Shown here: in pieces, positions 1 to 8,185 of the stretch
How positions within the stretch are numbered: position 1 is the stretch's first letter
Layout of the letters: each line of letters starts with the position of its first letter
Assembly: GCA_050305635.1 (NCBI GenBank)
Contig: JBNLFS010000034.1
Location: 1-64,000, forward strand
DNA: 64,000 bases
Reading direction: 5' to 3'
DNA from: Thiodiazotropha sp050305635
GTDB taxonomy: Bacteria > Pseudomonadota > Gammaproteobacteria > Chromatiales > Chromatiaceae
Position numbers and translations under genes: made by a program
Notes under the pieces: generated by a model
Database searches by the model: none
What the model saw: only the letters and a program-made list of their open reading frames with translations
Told to the model about the DNA's origin: nothing

Positions 1-137
1 AGGCTGTTGAAATTCGCTCAGACGAGTGCGAGACCAGGCGAAAACCGCCGAAAAAGCGCAGTTTACTGAAGTAAATGAGCATTTTGAGGCGGTTTTCAAC
101 GCAGGATCGTACCGTCTGAGTAGCATTTCAACAGCCT
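1..137. repeat. 137-bp palindromic element, copy 1
   Basis: The ends form a perfect 13-bp inverted repeat (AGGCTGTTGAAAT at 1-13, ATTTCAACAGCCT at 125-137). Inner pairs also match: CTCAGACG at 17-24 with CGTCTGAG at 113-120, and a GAAAACCGCC/GGCGGTTTTC pair further in. The whole unit can therefore fold as one long imperfect hairpin. A second full copy lies at 962-1097. It starts at the window edge, so more sequence could lie to the left. No coding capacity is seen; it looks like a MITE-like or REP-like dispersed repeat. Confidence 0.8.
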
Positions 138-269
138 GTCAGGTCAGATACGGCGAAACAGGGCTACCCTGCGTGAATTCCGGGTGAAGTCAGGAGGTGC
201 GAAACCGGCAAATCGTCCTGGGTAGACGCCCTTTCCCGTGAGGCGTGACAACAGGTTGCGTGAGGGTAT

Positions 270-971
270 ATGTCAGAGTGCATGAATCTGCTGATGGTCG
301 AAGATGACGAAATGCTGGGGGAGGGCGTTCAAACGGTGTTGATCCGCCGGGGTCTGAACGTCGACTGGGTCCGTGATGGCCTCTCCGCCATGCGTTCTTT
401 AAAGAGCAATGCCTACGATGTCCTGCTGCTCGATCTGAATATCCCCTGGTTGTCCGGGCTTGAGGTGTTGGCGCGCCTGCGGGCTGACGGAAACCCGATC
501 CCGACCCTGGTGCTGACCGCCCGTTCCGAAGTGGTGGATCGGGTGCAGGCCCTGGACAGCGGTGCGGATGATTATGTGGTGAAACCCTTCGATATCGATG
601 AACTCTGCGCACGTATCCGCGCGCTGCATCGTCGCTACAAGGGCATGGCGACCGAGATGCTGCGGCATGGCGAACTGATCCTCGATCCCACGGCCCATAC
701 GGTGACCCTCCAGAACAGCGAAGTGTCACTCTCTTCGAAGGAGTTCGACATCCTGCAGAGCTTGATGGAGAACATGGGACGGGTGATGTCCCGTCAGCAA
801 CTCAGCGAAAGAATCTATTGCCTGGATGACGATGTGGAAAGCAATGCCATCGAGGTGCACATCCATCATCTGCGAAAAAAGCTCGGAGATCATCCGATCC
901 GCACCGTACGAGGTGTGGGCTATGTGATCGAAAAGCCCTCCGTCCTGCTGCGCAAGAACGCAGGCTGTTGA
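270..971 (+). CDS. OmpR/PhoB-family response regulator
   Basis: This is a two-component DNA-binding response regulator of about 233 residues, the usual length for the OmpR family. The receiver domain (about 5-120) shows the acidic pocket E11-D12-D13, phospho-acceptor D55 in VLLLDLNIP, T83 and K105. A winged-helix effector domain follows (about 135-225, ending RTVRGVGYVIEK). It resembles the QseB/PmrA branch. A GAGGG Shine-Dalgarno-like run precedes the ATG at 270; a second in-frame ATG lies four codons later. No histidine kinase is adjacent in the window, so the partner is unknown. The last codons and the TGA stop are supplied by the second 137-bp repeat copy, so the C-terminal tail (AGC) was probably altered by the insertion. 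Confidence 0.93.
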   Translation: MSECMNLLMVEDDEMLGEGVQTVLIRRGLNVDWVRDGLSAMRSLKSNAYDVLLLDLNIPWLSGLEVLARLRADGNPIPTLVLTARSEVVDRVQALDSGADDYVVKPFDIDELCARIRALHRRYKGMATEMLRHGELILDPTAHTVTLQNSEVSLSSKEFDILQSLMENMGRVMSRQQLSERIYCLDDDVESNAIEVHIHHLRKKLGDHPIRTVRGVGYVIEKPSVLLRKNAGC

Positions 972-1097
972 AATTCGCTCAGGCGCGCGCAAGAAATGGC
1001 GAAATTCGCTGAAAAAGCGCAGTTGACTGGAGTAAATGAGCATTTTGAGTTGGATTTCAAAGCCGGGCCGTGCAGCTGAGTAGAATTTCAACAGCCT
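962..1097. repeat. 137-bp palindromic element, copy 2
   Basis: This is a direct-orientation copy of the element at 1-137, with the same 13-bp terminal inverted repeats (962-974 and 1085-1097). The core GCGCAGTT..ACT..AGTAAATGAGCATTTTGAG is conserved, with more divergence in the flanks. It begins inside the last codons of the response regulator gene and gives that gene its stop codon. The two copies bracket the regulator gene exactly. Confidence 0.8.
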
Positions 1098-1141
1098 GTC
1101 AGACCACCTATGACTTCACAGTATCTCGGATCGGTAGGCGC

Positions 1142-2095
1142 TCAGTGCCCCAGCAACGCTTCGTGCTCGCGTTTCAAGGCACGCAGGGTTTTCAACTGGT
1201 CGTCATTCACCTTGACCACATCGGTGGCGCTGAACATCGCGAGGATCCGCTGCAGTCGGGGTTGATGCGGGATATCCGAGAGGATCTCATCCACCCTGTC
1301 GGTGAAGTCGTTGGGTACCTGTTTGTTGACTCCGATGATGAATGGGATGTACAGATCGGAGACATCCAGAATGTCGATCAGTCCGTTGATCTGCGGGTTC
1401 AGTTCCGTAGCGAGGCGGAACGCCACATCCGAGGTGACCGCCAGATCGGCTTTACGGAATACCACATCGAGTATCGCGGCGTTACTTGAATTCGTATTCA
1501 CGATGGCAGAGAAATACTGTCCGGGAGCCGGAAGTCCCTCGCGGGCCAGCAGCACCTCCAAGTAGGTCATGCCCAGGATATACCCGGATGGAATGGCCAG
1601 TCGTTTGCCGCGTAGCTTTGCAAGCCCTTTGACCTTGTCGTCCGTATAGGTGATCAGATAGACCCGCTGTTCCGGGATGGAGCCATAGGTCAGGGTGTAA
1701 CGGAAGTCCGGATTGACCTGGGGATCCAGGTCCAGGTAATCGAGTGGATTGGCGAAGACCGTGTCCAACCTGTCGTTGCGCATCTCGTCGAGGATCTCGG
1801 GTTTGTTGTCGTAGACCTTGAATTTCACCGACTCATGGTAGCCAATGCGGTTGATCACCTCCTTGAAAAACATCTCGGTGGCAATCGTGATGTCGTTACG
1901 GTCGCCACCGAACAATTGACGCGATAATCCTCCGAAATAGGCGACTTTACGATGATACGGGCTGTCAGAGGGGATTTCGGCCCTGAGCGGGCTCAGTGCG
2001 GCGCTCAAGATCAGGATGCAGGCAAACACAAAGCGGGTGCGATACGCTTTGCATTTTTTCCGCTCAGCGAATTCATACGGATACATGGACGGCAT
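1142..2095 (-). CDS. PhnD-like periplasmic substrate-binding protein (distal)
   Basis: This is a periplasmic binding protein of the PhnD/phosphonate-binding type (about 317 residues). It has an N-terminal hydrophobic export segment (about 19-38, ending SPLRA) and then the family pattern VAYFGGLSRQL..ATEMFFKEVINRIGY, an FANPLDYLDL segment and KLRGKRLAIPSGYILG. No ABC permease or ATPase lies nearby. It is the last gene of a unit with a TolC-like porin, another PhnD-like protein and a GGDEF/EAL protein, 22 nt after the last. That context suggests a ligand sensor feeding the membrane signalling protein rather than an uptake protein (inference). The ligand is unknown. M4 is an alternative start. 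Confidence 0.82.
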   Translation of the reverse strand: MPSMYPYEFAERKKCKAYRTRFVFACILILSAALSPLRAEIPSDSPYHRKVAYFGGLSRQLFGGDRNDITIATEMFFKEVINRIGYHESVKFKVYDNKPEILDEMRNDRLDTVFANPLDYLDLDPQVNPDFRYTLTYGSIPEQRVYLITYTDDKVKGLAKLRGKRLAIPSGYILGMTYLEVLLAREGLPAPGQYFSAIVNTNSSNAAILDVVFRKADLAVTSDVAFRLATELNPQINGLIDILDVSDLYIPFIIGVNKQVPNDFTDRVDEILSDIPHQPRLQRILAMFSATDVVKVNDDQLKTLRALKREHEALLGH

Positions 2096-2117
2096 ATTGT
2101 CTGAAGTGCCTGCGGGC

Positions 2118-4556
2118 TTAGGATTGGGTGGAGGTTTTTCCGATCTGTGTAATGTTCTTCGGTTGCATGAGGTTCTCCAGCTCCTGTGCGCTCATCGGTT
2201 TATAGAAATAGTAACCCTGAATGGTCCTGCAGCCATGGGCCCGCAGCCAATCGACCTGTGATTTGTTTTCCGCGCCTTCGCCGATGGTCACCATGTCCAG
2301 GCTGTCCGCCAGAGAGATGATGGAGTTGACCACGGCGATGGTGCGCCGGTCGTGGGGCAGCTTGGTGATGAAGGATTTGTCGATCTTGATCACATCCACA
2401 GGCAGTTCGGTCAAATAGCTCAGAGATGAGAAGCCTGTGCCGAAATCGTCCACGGCGATACGGAAGCCGGTACGCTTCAAGGCGTTGAGAATCGATAGGT
2501 TACTGCCTTCCTTGCTCACCAGGACGTGTTCGGTGAATTCCAACTGCAGCCGGTAGGCATCGATATCATGATCGATCAGGGTCTTTTCCAGGCGTTGGAC
2601 AAAACGTTTGTCGATCAACTCATTGCCGGAAACATTGATCGAAACGTTGATCTTGAACTTCCAGCGTTGCAGCTGTTTGCACACTTCGGTGAAAACCCAG
2701 TCCCCGATCTCCCCAATCAGGCCCGCCTGTTCGGCGATGGGGATGAAACGGGCGGGCGGGATATAACCCCGTTCGGGGTGCTTCCAGCGCAGTAGGGCTT
2801 CGCAGTTGGTGATGCGCTGTGTATCGAGTTCGAAAAACGGTTGATAGACCAGTTGCAGCCCGGATTCGCTGATTGCCTTGCGTAGGGCGCTTTCCAGTTC
2901 CAGGTAGTCGTGCAGATCCTGATGCATGTCCTGGGTGAAGAAACGGAACGCGTTTTTCCCGGCATGTTTCGCGGCATACATGGCGGTATCGGCGTTCTTA
3001 ATCAGCTCCTTCTCATCATGGCCGTCCTCGGGAAACTTGACGATGCCGATGCTCGCGCCGATCCGCAGTTCCCGGTCCCGGCAATCGATGGGTTTGGCAA
3101 ATTCTCTGATGATCGCCTTGGCGATCTTGGCCAATTCGCGTTTCTCAAGCACACCTTTGATGATCACCGTGAATTCATCACCGCCCAGGCGGCAGACGAT
3201 GTCGTCGGACCTGAGGGTATCCTGAATCCGCCAGGCCGCTTCGCTGAGTACGAAGTCACCCACCTCATGACCGAGGGAGTCATTGATGATCTTGAAGTTG
3301 TCCAGATCCAGGAACAGCACCGCCAGCCCGGATTGAAATACCTCGGCCTCCTTGACGGCCTCGCTGAGGCGATCCATGAAGAAACGCCGGTTCGGCAGCT
3401 TGGTGAGCTTGTCGATGTATGCCAGGGTTTCCAGCTCGAACTCCAGCTGCTTGCGCCGGGTGATATCGCTGAGTACGACGAAGAATCCGTTGTTATGCGC
3501 ATCCTCGGTTTCGAAGGCCTCGATGCGCAGCGTCATGTGGATGGGCCCATTCTCCGCCGGAGTGATGGTGATGTCCGTGGACCAGTCGAGTTGATCCACG
3601 TGTACCATACCGGCGGAGACTTCACGCTGTTTTTTCTTCTCGATACCCAGGTGTTCGAACAGCTCCTGCAGGGTCATGCCTTTGTAGAATTCGAAATTGT
3701 GGGCGGTGATGTTCATAAAGGCGGGATTGACGAAACTGATCTGGCCGTGTTGATCGAAGATCGCGATTGCGTCGTTGGTGTCCTCGACCAGCCGGGCGAG
3801 TTGACGCACGCTGCGGGTTTTGTTCTCCAGATTCTCGGCCATGCCGTTGAGGGTGGTCGCTAGGAGCTGGACTTCACCGATCGCCTCGGCGGGTGCGCGC
3901 GCCGAAAGATCCCCATCGGCGAGTTTAAGCGCGGTATCCCGCAGGTTAGAGAGTTGTTGCGCCAGCTTGATGGAGATGCCATGCAGAATCAGCAGCGAGA
4001 TGATCACCAGGACGAAGCTGGAGAGCAGCACGTTACGGAAGTAGTTGGTCATCAGGGCGTCATACTCGCTGTCTGAGATGCCCAGTTCGATGCGCCCCCA
4101 ATCCAGTCCGGTGATGTTGACCGGCTTTCTGAAGATGAACACGTTTTTCACACCGGCATCGGGTGAACTGCTGGTATGGACGATGGTGTAGCTGTTCTCT
4201 TCCTCAAGGTTGAGTTCATCATTCAGCGGATCGGGATCTGAAACCCGCCAGCCATTCGCCGTCAGATTCAGCTGGGTGCCATCCCGGGAGGTGAAGTTCA
4301 CATAGGTGATCTCCGGAGTTTTCTTCAGCACCTTGTTGATGTAGGTGATGACGAAGCTGTAGTCCCGGGTGTACAGGGCATCGCCACAGGCCGCGACCGT
4401 GGTATTGGCGAAGGTGTTTCCCTGGGATGAGATCATGCGCAGGATCTTGTCGTTGTAGATCGGCATCAGGGCGAAGGAGAAGGCGATACTGATGCCCAGC
4501 AGGATGAACGCCATACGAATGAACAGGTGATGGAAGATGGTGTTGCGGATTTTCAT
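2118..4556 (-). CDS. Membrane GGDEF/EAL c-di-GMP protein with HAMP and PAS
   Basis: This 812-residue inner-membrane protein probably makes and/or breaks cyclic di-GMP. Visible order: TM1 (about 14-34), periplasmic sensor region (35-172), TM2 (about 175-195), HAMP (196-247), PAS (252-366), GGDEF (375-540, GGDEF at 458-462) and EAL (545-800, EALLRW at 586). An RSDD inhibitory site lies five residues before GGDEF, as expected for a feedback-inhibited cyclase. EAL motifs LEFTEH, DDFGTGFSS, KIDKSF and QGYYFYKP are present, so both enzymatic domains look intact. Its ATG overlaps the stop of the upstream binding-protein gene by 4 nt. The flanking PhnD-like proteins are plausible ligand-bound inputs to its periplasmic domain (inference). 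Confidence 0.93.
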   Translation of the reverse strand: MKIRNTIFHHLFIRMAFILLGISIAFSFALMPIYNDKILRMISSQGNTFANTTVAACGDALYTRDYSFVITYINKVLKKTPEITYVNFTSRDGTQLNLTANGWRVSDPDPLNDELNLEEENSYTIVHTSSSPDAGVKNVFIFRKPVNITGLDWGRIELGISDSEYDALMTNYFRNVLLSSFVLVIISLLILHGISIKLAQQLSNLRDTALKLADGDLSARAPAEAIGEVQLLATTLNGMAENLENKTRSVRQLARLVEDTNDAIAIFDQHGQISFVNPAFMNITAHNFEFYKGMTLQELFEHLGIEKKKQREVSAGMVHVDQLDWSTDITITPAENGPIHMTLRIEAFETEDAHNNGFFVVLSDITRRKQLEFELETLAYIDKLTKLPNRRFFMDRLSEAVKEAEVFQSGLAVLFLDLDNFKIINDSLGHEVGDFVLSEAAWRIQDTLRSDDIVCRLGGDEFTVIIKGVLEKRELAKIAKAIIREFAKPIDCRDRELRIGASIGIVKFPEDGHDEKELIKNADTAMYAAKHAGKNAFRFFTQDMHQDLHDYLELESALRKAISESGLQLVYQPFFELDTQRITNCEALLRWKHPERGYIPPARFIPIAEQAGLIGEIGDWVFTEVCKQLQRWKFKINVSINVSGNELIDKRFVQRLEKTLIDHDIDAYRLQLEFTEHVLVSKEGSNLSILNALKRTGFRIAVDDFGTGFSSLSYLTELPVDVIKIDKSFITKLPHDRRTIAVVNSIISLADSLDMVTIGEGAENKSQVDWLRAHGCRTIQGYYFYKPMSAQELENLMQPKNITQIGKTSTQS

Positions 4557-5452
4557 GGCGCTGCCCGGATCAGGGCGTTATATGTTGCATCGAGTTCGAT
4601 CACCTCTTTCAAGGATTCATTGGTAATCTTATCGATGCTTTTGATGCGGAATGTTTTGAAGAGCTTTTCCATGCGTTGCGCGGGAGAGGGTTTCAGTACC
4701 CGGGAGTCGATCCGCTCAAGTCGATCCTGAGGAAAGTTGTAACGCATGCCGAACGCCTGGTAGATCATCGGTTGCGATTGCGTCAGTATCTGGAGTTTTT
4801 CGCCAAGCTGGGGGTTGAGTTCCAGCGCCAGATCGTAGTTGTGTTTTGGTACCAGGGCGACATCCACGTTGCCGAAGTAGAGGTTGACGATGGATTTGTT
4901 GACCTCTTTGACGGTTTCGATCTCGCTGAAGAAGCGTTCAGAGGTCGGATATCCCTGCTGCATCAAAGTCACATCCAGGAATCGCCTGCCGACCAGATGA
5001 CCGGTTCCGTAACTGAGTCTGCCGCCACGAAAATCAGACAGTTTGATGGGTTTTCCGGATATTCGTACCAATACCAGATAGGGTTGCTTCAGATCAGGGC
5101 CGTACTGCACGGCATATCGCCCGGTGGGGTGAAGATATTGATCCAACTTGAGAAATTGCGGGCTGCTGACCAGAATGCCATCGATCTCTCCCGATTTGAA
5201 TTTTTCCACGAGAATCTTATTGCTGTCGTAAATTTTGATAGTGAAACTTTCGTGGATATCCTCAAGCAAGGCGTTGAAGATCAAACGGAATCCGATCTCG
5301 GCGTCTGTTACGCTGGAGTCGTGAATGGACTCAAGACTGCCCCCGACCTTGATTTGCGGGTTTACGGCGGTCTCTGCGAGAGATATGGAACCCCATGCGA
5401 CCAGCATCAGCAGGCCGGCACTAGCGGTCAGGGACGATACGAGTTTCAGCAT
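4553..5452 (-). CDS. PhnD-like periplasmic substrate-binding protein (proximal)
   Basis: This exported protein of 299 residues starts with a signal peptide (about 1-26, GSISLAE). It has a PhnD-like fold signature: KILVEKFKSGEIDGILVSSP, then RGGRLSYGTGHLVGRRFLD and NVDVALVPKHNYDLALELNP. Its C-terminal part resembles the distal paralogue at 1142-2095, so the two probably arose by duplication. It starts 14 nt after the TolC-like gene and overlaps the GGDEF/EAL gene (ATGA). No transporter parts accompany it. I read it as a sensory binding protein; the ligand is not evident. Confidence 0.8.
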   Translation of the reverse strand: MLKLVSSLTASAGLLMLVAWGSISLAETAVNPQIKVGGSLESIHDSSVTDAEIGFRLIFNALLEDIHESFTIKIYDSNKILVEKFKSGEIDGILVSSPQFLKLDQYLHPTGRYAVQYGPDLKQPYLVLVRISGKPIKLSDFRGGRLSYGTGHLVGRRFLDVTLMQQGYPTSERFFSEIETVKEVNKSIVNLYFGNVDVALVPKHNYDLALELNPQLGEKLQILTQSQPMIYQAFGMRYNFPQDRLERIDSRVLKPSPAQRMEKLFKTFRIKSIDKITNESLKEVIELDATYNALIRAAP

Positions 5453-5466
5453 CTCGGCATTACGCG

Positions 5467-6897
5467 CTATTCCGTGGCCTCCTTGCCCAATAGGTAAGAG
5501 ATTTCCGCCAGGTGCAGTGCCTGATCGTGCCGGGCCCGGTAGTGGTTGGCGCGGATCATGGCATCGAACAGATCGGCCTCGATGACCTTTTGCGTATCCA
5601 CGGCGCCGGTCTGGTAGGCGCGGCCTGTGAGATCCCGGTTCTGTTTCGAGGTGGCCAAGCTCTCCTGGGTAATCGCGATCTGGTTCTGTGCGGCCTGGGT
5701 CTGTAAAAATAGGTTCTTCACCTGCATGGCGACCGCGTCACTGACCAGCAGACGCTGCTGCTCCATCTTCGCCTGTTCACTCTTCGCCGCGGATACTTTG
5801 TGTTTGGTGCGTCCACCTTCGAACAGATTGACTTTCAAACCGATGCCGATCATCCAGGAGCGGTTGTTCGCCTCGGTATCCAGGCCTCCATCCAGGTCGT
5901 TGTTGAACGCATCGTAGGATCCCACCAGGGCCAGGCTGGGGTAGTAGCCGCTGTTCGCCTCATCGACCTTGGCTTCATAGGCCTGGACCGCCAGGGCCAT
6001 CTTTTCGATTTCCGGATTGAAGTTCAAAGCCTGGTCGATCAGCCGGTCGAGGCTGTTTGCATCCATGTTGTCCGGATAGGTTTCATCGGCGATACGGATT
6101 TGTTCACGCCAGTCCAGTCCCATGGCAAACGAGAGCGCCGCGAGGGCCGCATCGTGCTTGGACTTGAGTTCCGCGAGGGTGGCCTGAGCCATGGAGTGGG
6201 CGAGTTGACTGCGTAACAGGTCGAGTTTGTTGACCGAATTTGAGCCGCCTTCGTAGAAGGTCTTGGTGATGTCCCGTAAGACTTCGAAGGAGAGGGTGAT
6301 GTCATCCGCCAACTCAGACAGCTGTTGGGTGTACAAGGCGGCGTAGTAGAAGCGCTTGACGTCCTGGACCACCTGCAGATTGGTGCGATGCACCTCGCGA
6401 TCGGCAATCCGTACTCCGATCTTGGCCTGCTCGATCAGACTGCTGCGCTTGCCGCCGGTATACAGGGGGTAGGTTACGCCCAGGGAGTAGGTGCTGGTGT
6501 CTCGGCCCAGTAATTCGATCTCCTGGGAAGGTACGTTGACCGGGGGCAGCATGCCGGGCATTACGTCGAACTGCTGCGCCGGGTAATCGAATGTGGCCGG
6601 TTCGTCACGACGTTGGAAACCTGCGGTGAAGTTTACCGTGGGCCAATAGCTTGAGGCCGCCTGCTGATACTGCGCCTCGGCGACCGCCAGGGCCTGTTGG
6701 GAGATGGTCCGCAGACGGTTGTTTTCCAGGGCCACGTTGATCGCCTGATCCAGGCCATAGGCTGTAGGGCGGTCTGAAGCCTGCGCAGGGCCGACTGAAA
6801 ACAGTAGCACGAATGCTGTTAAAACCTGAGTCATCAGGCCGGGCGCAGCGATCTTAAAGGAAAATGCATAACGGGAGAGGTTCGAATGCGTCGTCAT
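5467..6897 (-). CDS. TolC-family outer membrane channel protein
   Basis: This is an outer membrane efflux/secretion channel subunit of the TolC family (two OEP repeats). The start is set at the ATG at 6897, with GGAG about 10 nt upstream. The frame stays open to 6978, but that extension has no ribosome site. A signal peptide ends near GPAQA. Typical features are Y-x-LDQAINVALENN, a long coiled central part, the internal repeat (LDRLIDQALNFNPEI) and GLKVNLFEGGRTKHKV near the second strand set. No membrane-fusion protein or pump is adjacent. Instead it heads the binding-protein/c-di-GMP unit, which is unusual. Confidence 0.9.
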   Translation of the reverse strand: MTTHSNLSRYAFSFKIAAPGLMTQVLTAFVLLFSVGPAQASDRPTAYGLDQAINVALENNRLRTISQQALAVAEAQYQQAASSYWPTVNFTAGFQRRDEPATFDYPAQQFDVMPGMLPPVNVPSQEIELLGRDTSTYSLGVTYPLYTGGKRSSLIEQAKIGVRIADREVHRTNLQVVQDVKRFYYAALYTQQLSELADDITLSFEVLRDITKTFYEGGSNSVNKLDLLRSQLAHSMAQATLAELKSKHDAALAALSFAMGLDWREQIRIADETYPDNMDANSLDRLIDQALNFNPEIEKMALAVQAYEAKVDEANSGYYPSLALVGSYDAFNNDLDGGLDTEANNRSWMIGIGLKVNLFEGGRTKHKVSAAKSEQAKMEQQRLLVSDAVAMQVKNLFLQTQAAQNQIAITQESLATSKQNRDLTGRAYQTGAVDTQKVIEADLFDAMIRANHYRARHDQALHLAEISYLLGKEATE

Positions 6898-7542
6898 TGT
6901 TGTTACCACTCCGACGACGAAAACCATCCTCTGTTTTGAGCCGGAAGAAGTTTCCAGAATTTGCCAACCAAACAACACCAGATTACTGTCCTTTCATCTG
7001 GAAAGGATAGCCTATATCAAGCGGGAACAGGGGCTCAAATCAGATCATTCTTATGTATTAATACCTCAAGTTTCGGAGTTCAGAACGGATTTCATTCGAG
7101 TAAACAACACGATCACAAATGCTCCACGCTCAGGGTATATGGGTCCGGACGACGACTGCGGTTATTAAGGGCAGTAGCCGACACTAATTTTTACCACGAA
7201 GTGCACGAAGGTCACGAAGCGGCGTGTTCATGGATTTCAATGTCTAAAAGCTACGCAATGAGATGAAATGATTGCTCGTCTGATCCTTCGTGCTCTTAGC
7301 GTCCTTCGTGGTTAAAGAAATCAGTTATTCGAAGGATCGTGAGAGGGTGCCCAGTTACCACATTTTTCATGCCTTGTGCATGCCATTCAATAGGTTTTCG
7401 TTGTTTGATTTAGAACACAAGGATTTTACCATGCAAGAGGTATAATCGGACCGTTATTCAATGTGTTATGAGTGTTCTAACGCTAGGTTAAGCTGTGCAT
7501 TGAACTTTTCATGGGTTCATGGGCGATTCAGGGCAGCCTGTA
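6898..7542. other. Intergenic region upstream of the TolC-like gene
   Basis: No convincing gene is seen. It holds the dispersed inverted repeat at 7191-7316 and AT-rich sequence at 7390-7450. Promoters for the minus-strand TolC unit are expected near 6900-7000, but no clear -35/-10 pair was identified. Confidence 0.5.
7191..7316. repeat. Inverted intergenic repeat (ACCACGAAG family)
   Basis: The left arm TTACCACGAAGTGCACGAAG and right arm CTTCGTGCTC..CCTTCGTGGTTAA are imperfect inverted copies about 70 bp apart. Each arm is itself made of short CACGAAG/CTTCGTG units. This type of sequence is common between genes in many proteobacteria. Confidence 0.6.
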
Positions 7543-8046
7543 TTAGACGCCGCCACTGTGAACGGTGACATAGTAGAGGTGTTCCAGCTGGTTTTTGTGT
7601 TGGGTTTCCTCATTGGCCAGGTAGCGAAACAGATCCCGAATCGGACCGTCCTGGGTATTTTCCGCGAGGGACTGATATTGCTCCATGGCGGCGTGTTCGC
7701 GCCCCAAAGCATATTGCAGCACTGCCTGGTCATCCGGGTTCTCCCCCAGATCGGGCAATAGGATGGCATCGGAGAAACGCTTGTCGCTGGCGGGCACATC
7801 CACCAGGGTAGCGATCTGCTGATCCAGATCGGGGCGCGACCTCAGTTCGCTGAACAGGTCGAAATGACGCTGTTCCTCTTCGGCCAATTCTTCGACCAGA
7901 TAGCGTATGCGCTTGCTGACCTTGGGGACCAGGGCGGTATAAAAATCCCGGGCTGTGCGTTCGAACTCGATGGCAACCGCCAGAATTTCTCCCAAAGTTT
8001 TTTGCGATTGCAGCTTTTGGTAACCGCTGCTGTGACCCTCTTTCAT
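7543..8046 (-). CDS. Ferritin-like/rubrerythrin-domain protein
   Basis: This 167-residue protein has the four-helix diiron signature of the rubrerythrin/ferritin-like family: IEFERTARDFY, AEEEQRHFDLF (E-x2-H), GREHAAMEQYQSL and ANEETQHKNQL (EE-x2-H). There is no rubredoxin domain. Such proteins detoxify peroxide or handle iron; which applies is not visible. It has an AGGTAA ribosome site 6 nt before the ATG. It lies downstream of and co-directional with the Mbx-like gene set, separated by a hairpin element, and could protect its oxygen-sensitive Fe-S clusters (inference). Confidence 0.85.
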   Translation of the reverse strand: MKEGHSSGYQKLQSQKTLGEILAVAIEFERTARDFYTALVPKVSKRIRYLVEELAEEEQRHFDLFSELRSRPDLDQQIATLVDVPASDKRFSDAILLPDLGENPDDQAVLQYALGREHAAMEQYQSLAENTQDGPIRDLFRYLANEETQHKNQLEHLYYVTVHSGGV

Positions 8047-8059
8047 CGGTAGTTACCTC

Positions 8060-8184
8060 TGATGAATTATGAATTTTTAATTTTGAATTATGAATTGCGG
8101 TGTTCGCTACGCTCACGCTTATTCAATAAACTGTGCGCATAGCGCACTCATTAATTCAAAATTCATAATTAAAAATTCATAATT
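8060..8184. repeat. AT-rich-armed hairpin element A
   Basis: Arms built of 7-8-bp units (GAATTATGAATTTTTAATTT and inverted AATTCAAAATTCATAATTAA) flank a core starting GGTGTTCGCTACGCTCACGC and ending GTGCGCATAGCGCAC. The same core is found at 11713-11834 and 13140-13263. It fills the gap between the GltD-like stop and the ferritin-like start. Confidence 0.8.
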
Positions 8185-8185
8185 T

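Noticed and set aside
6898..6978. N-terminal extension of the TolC-like protein
   Set aside because: The ATG at 6897 has a good ribosome site and gives a normal signal peptide; the extension does not.
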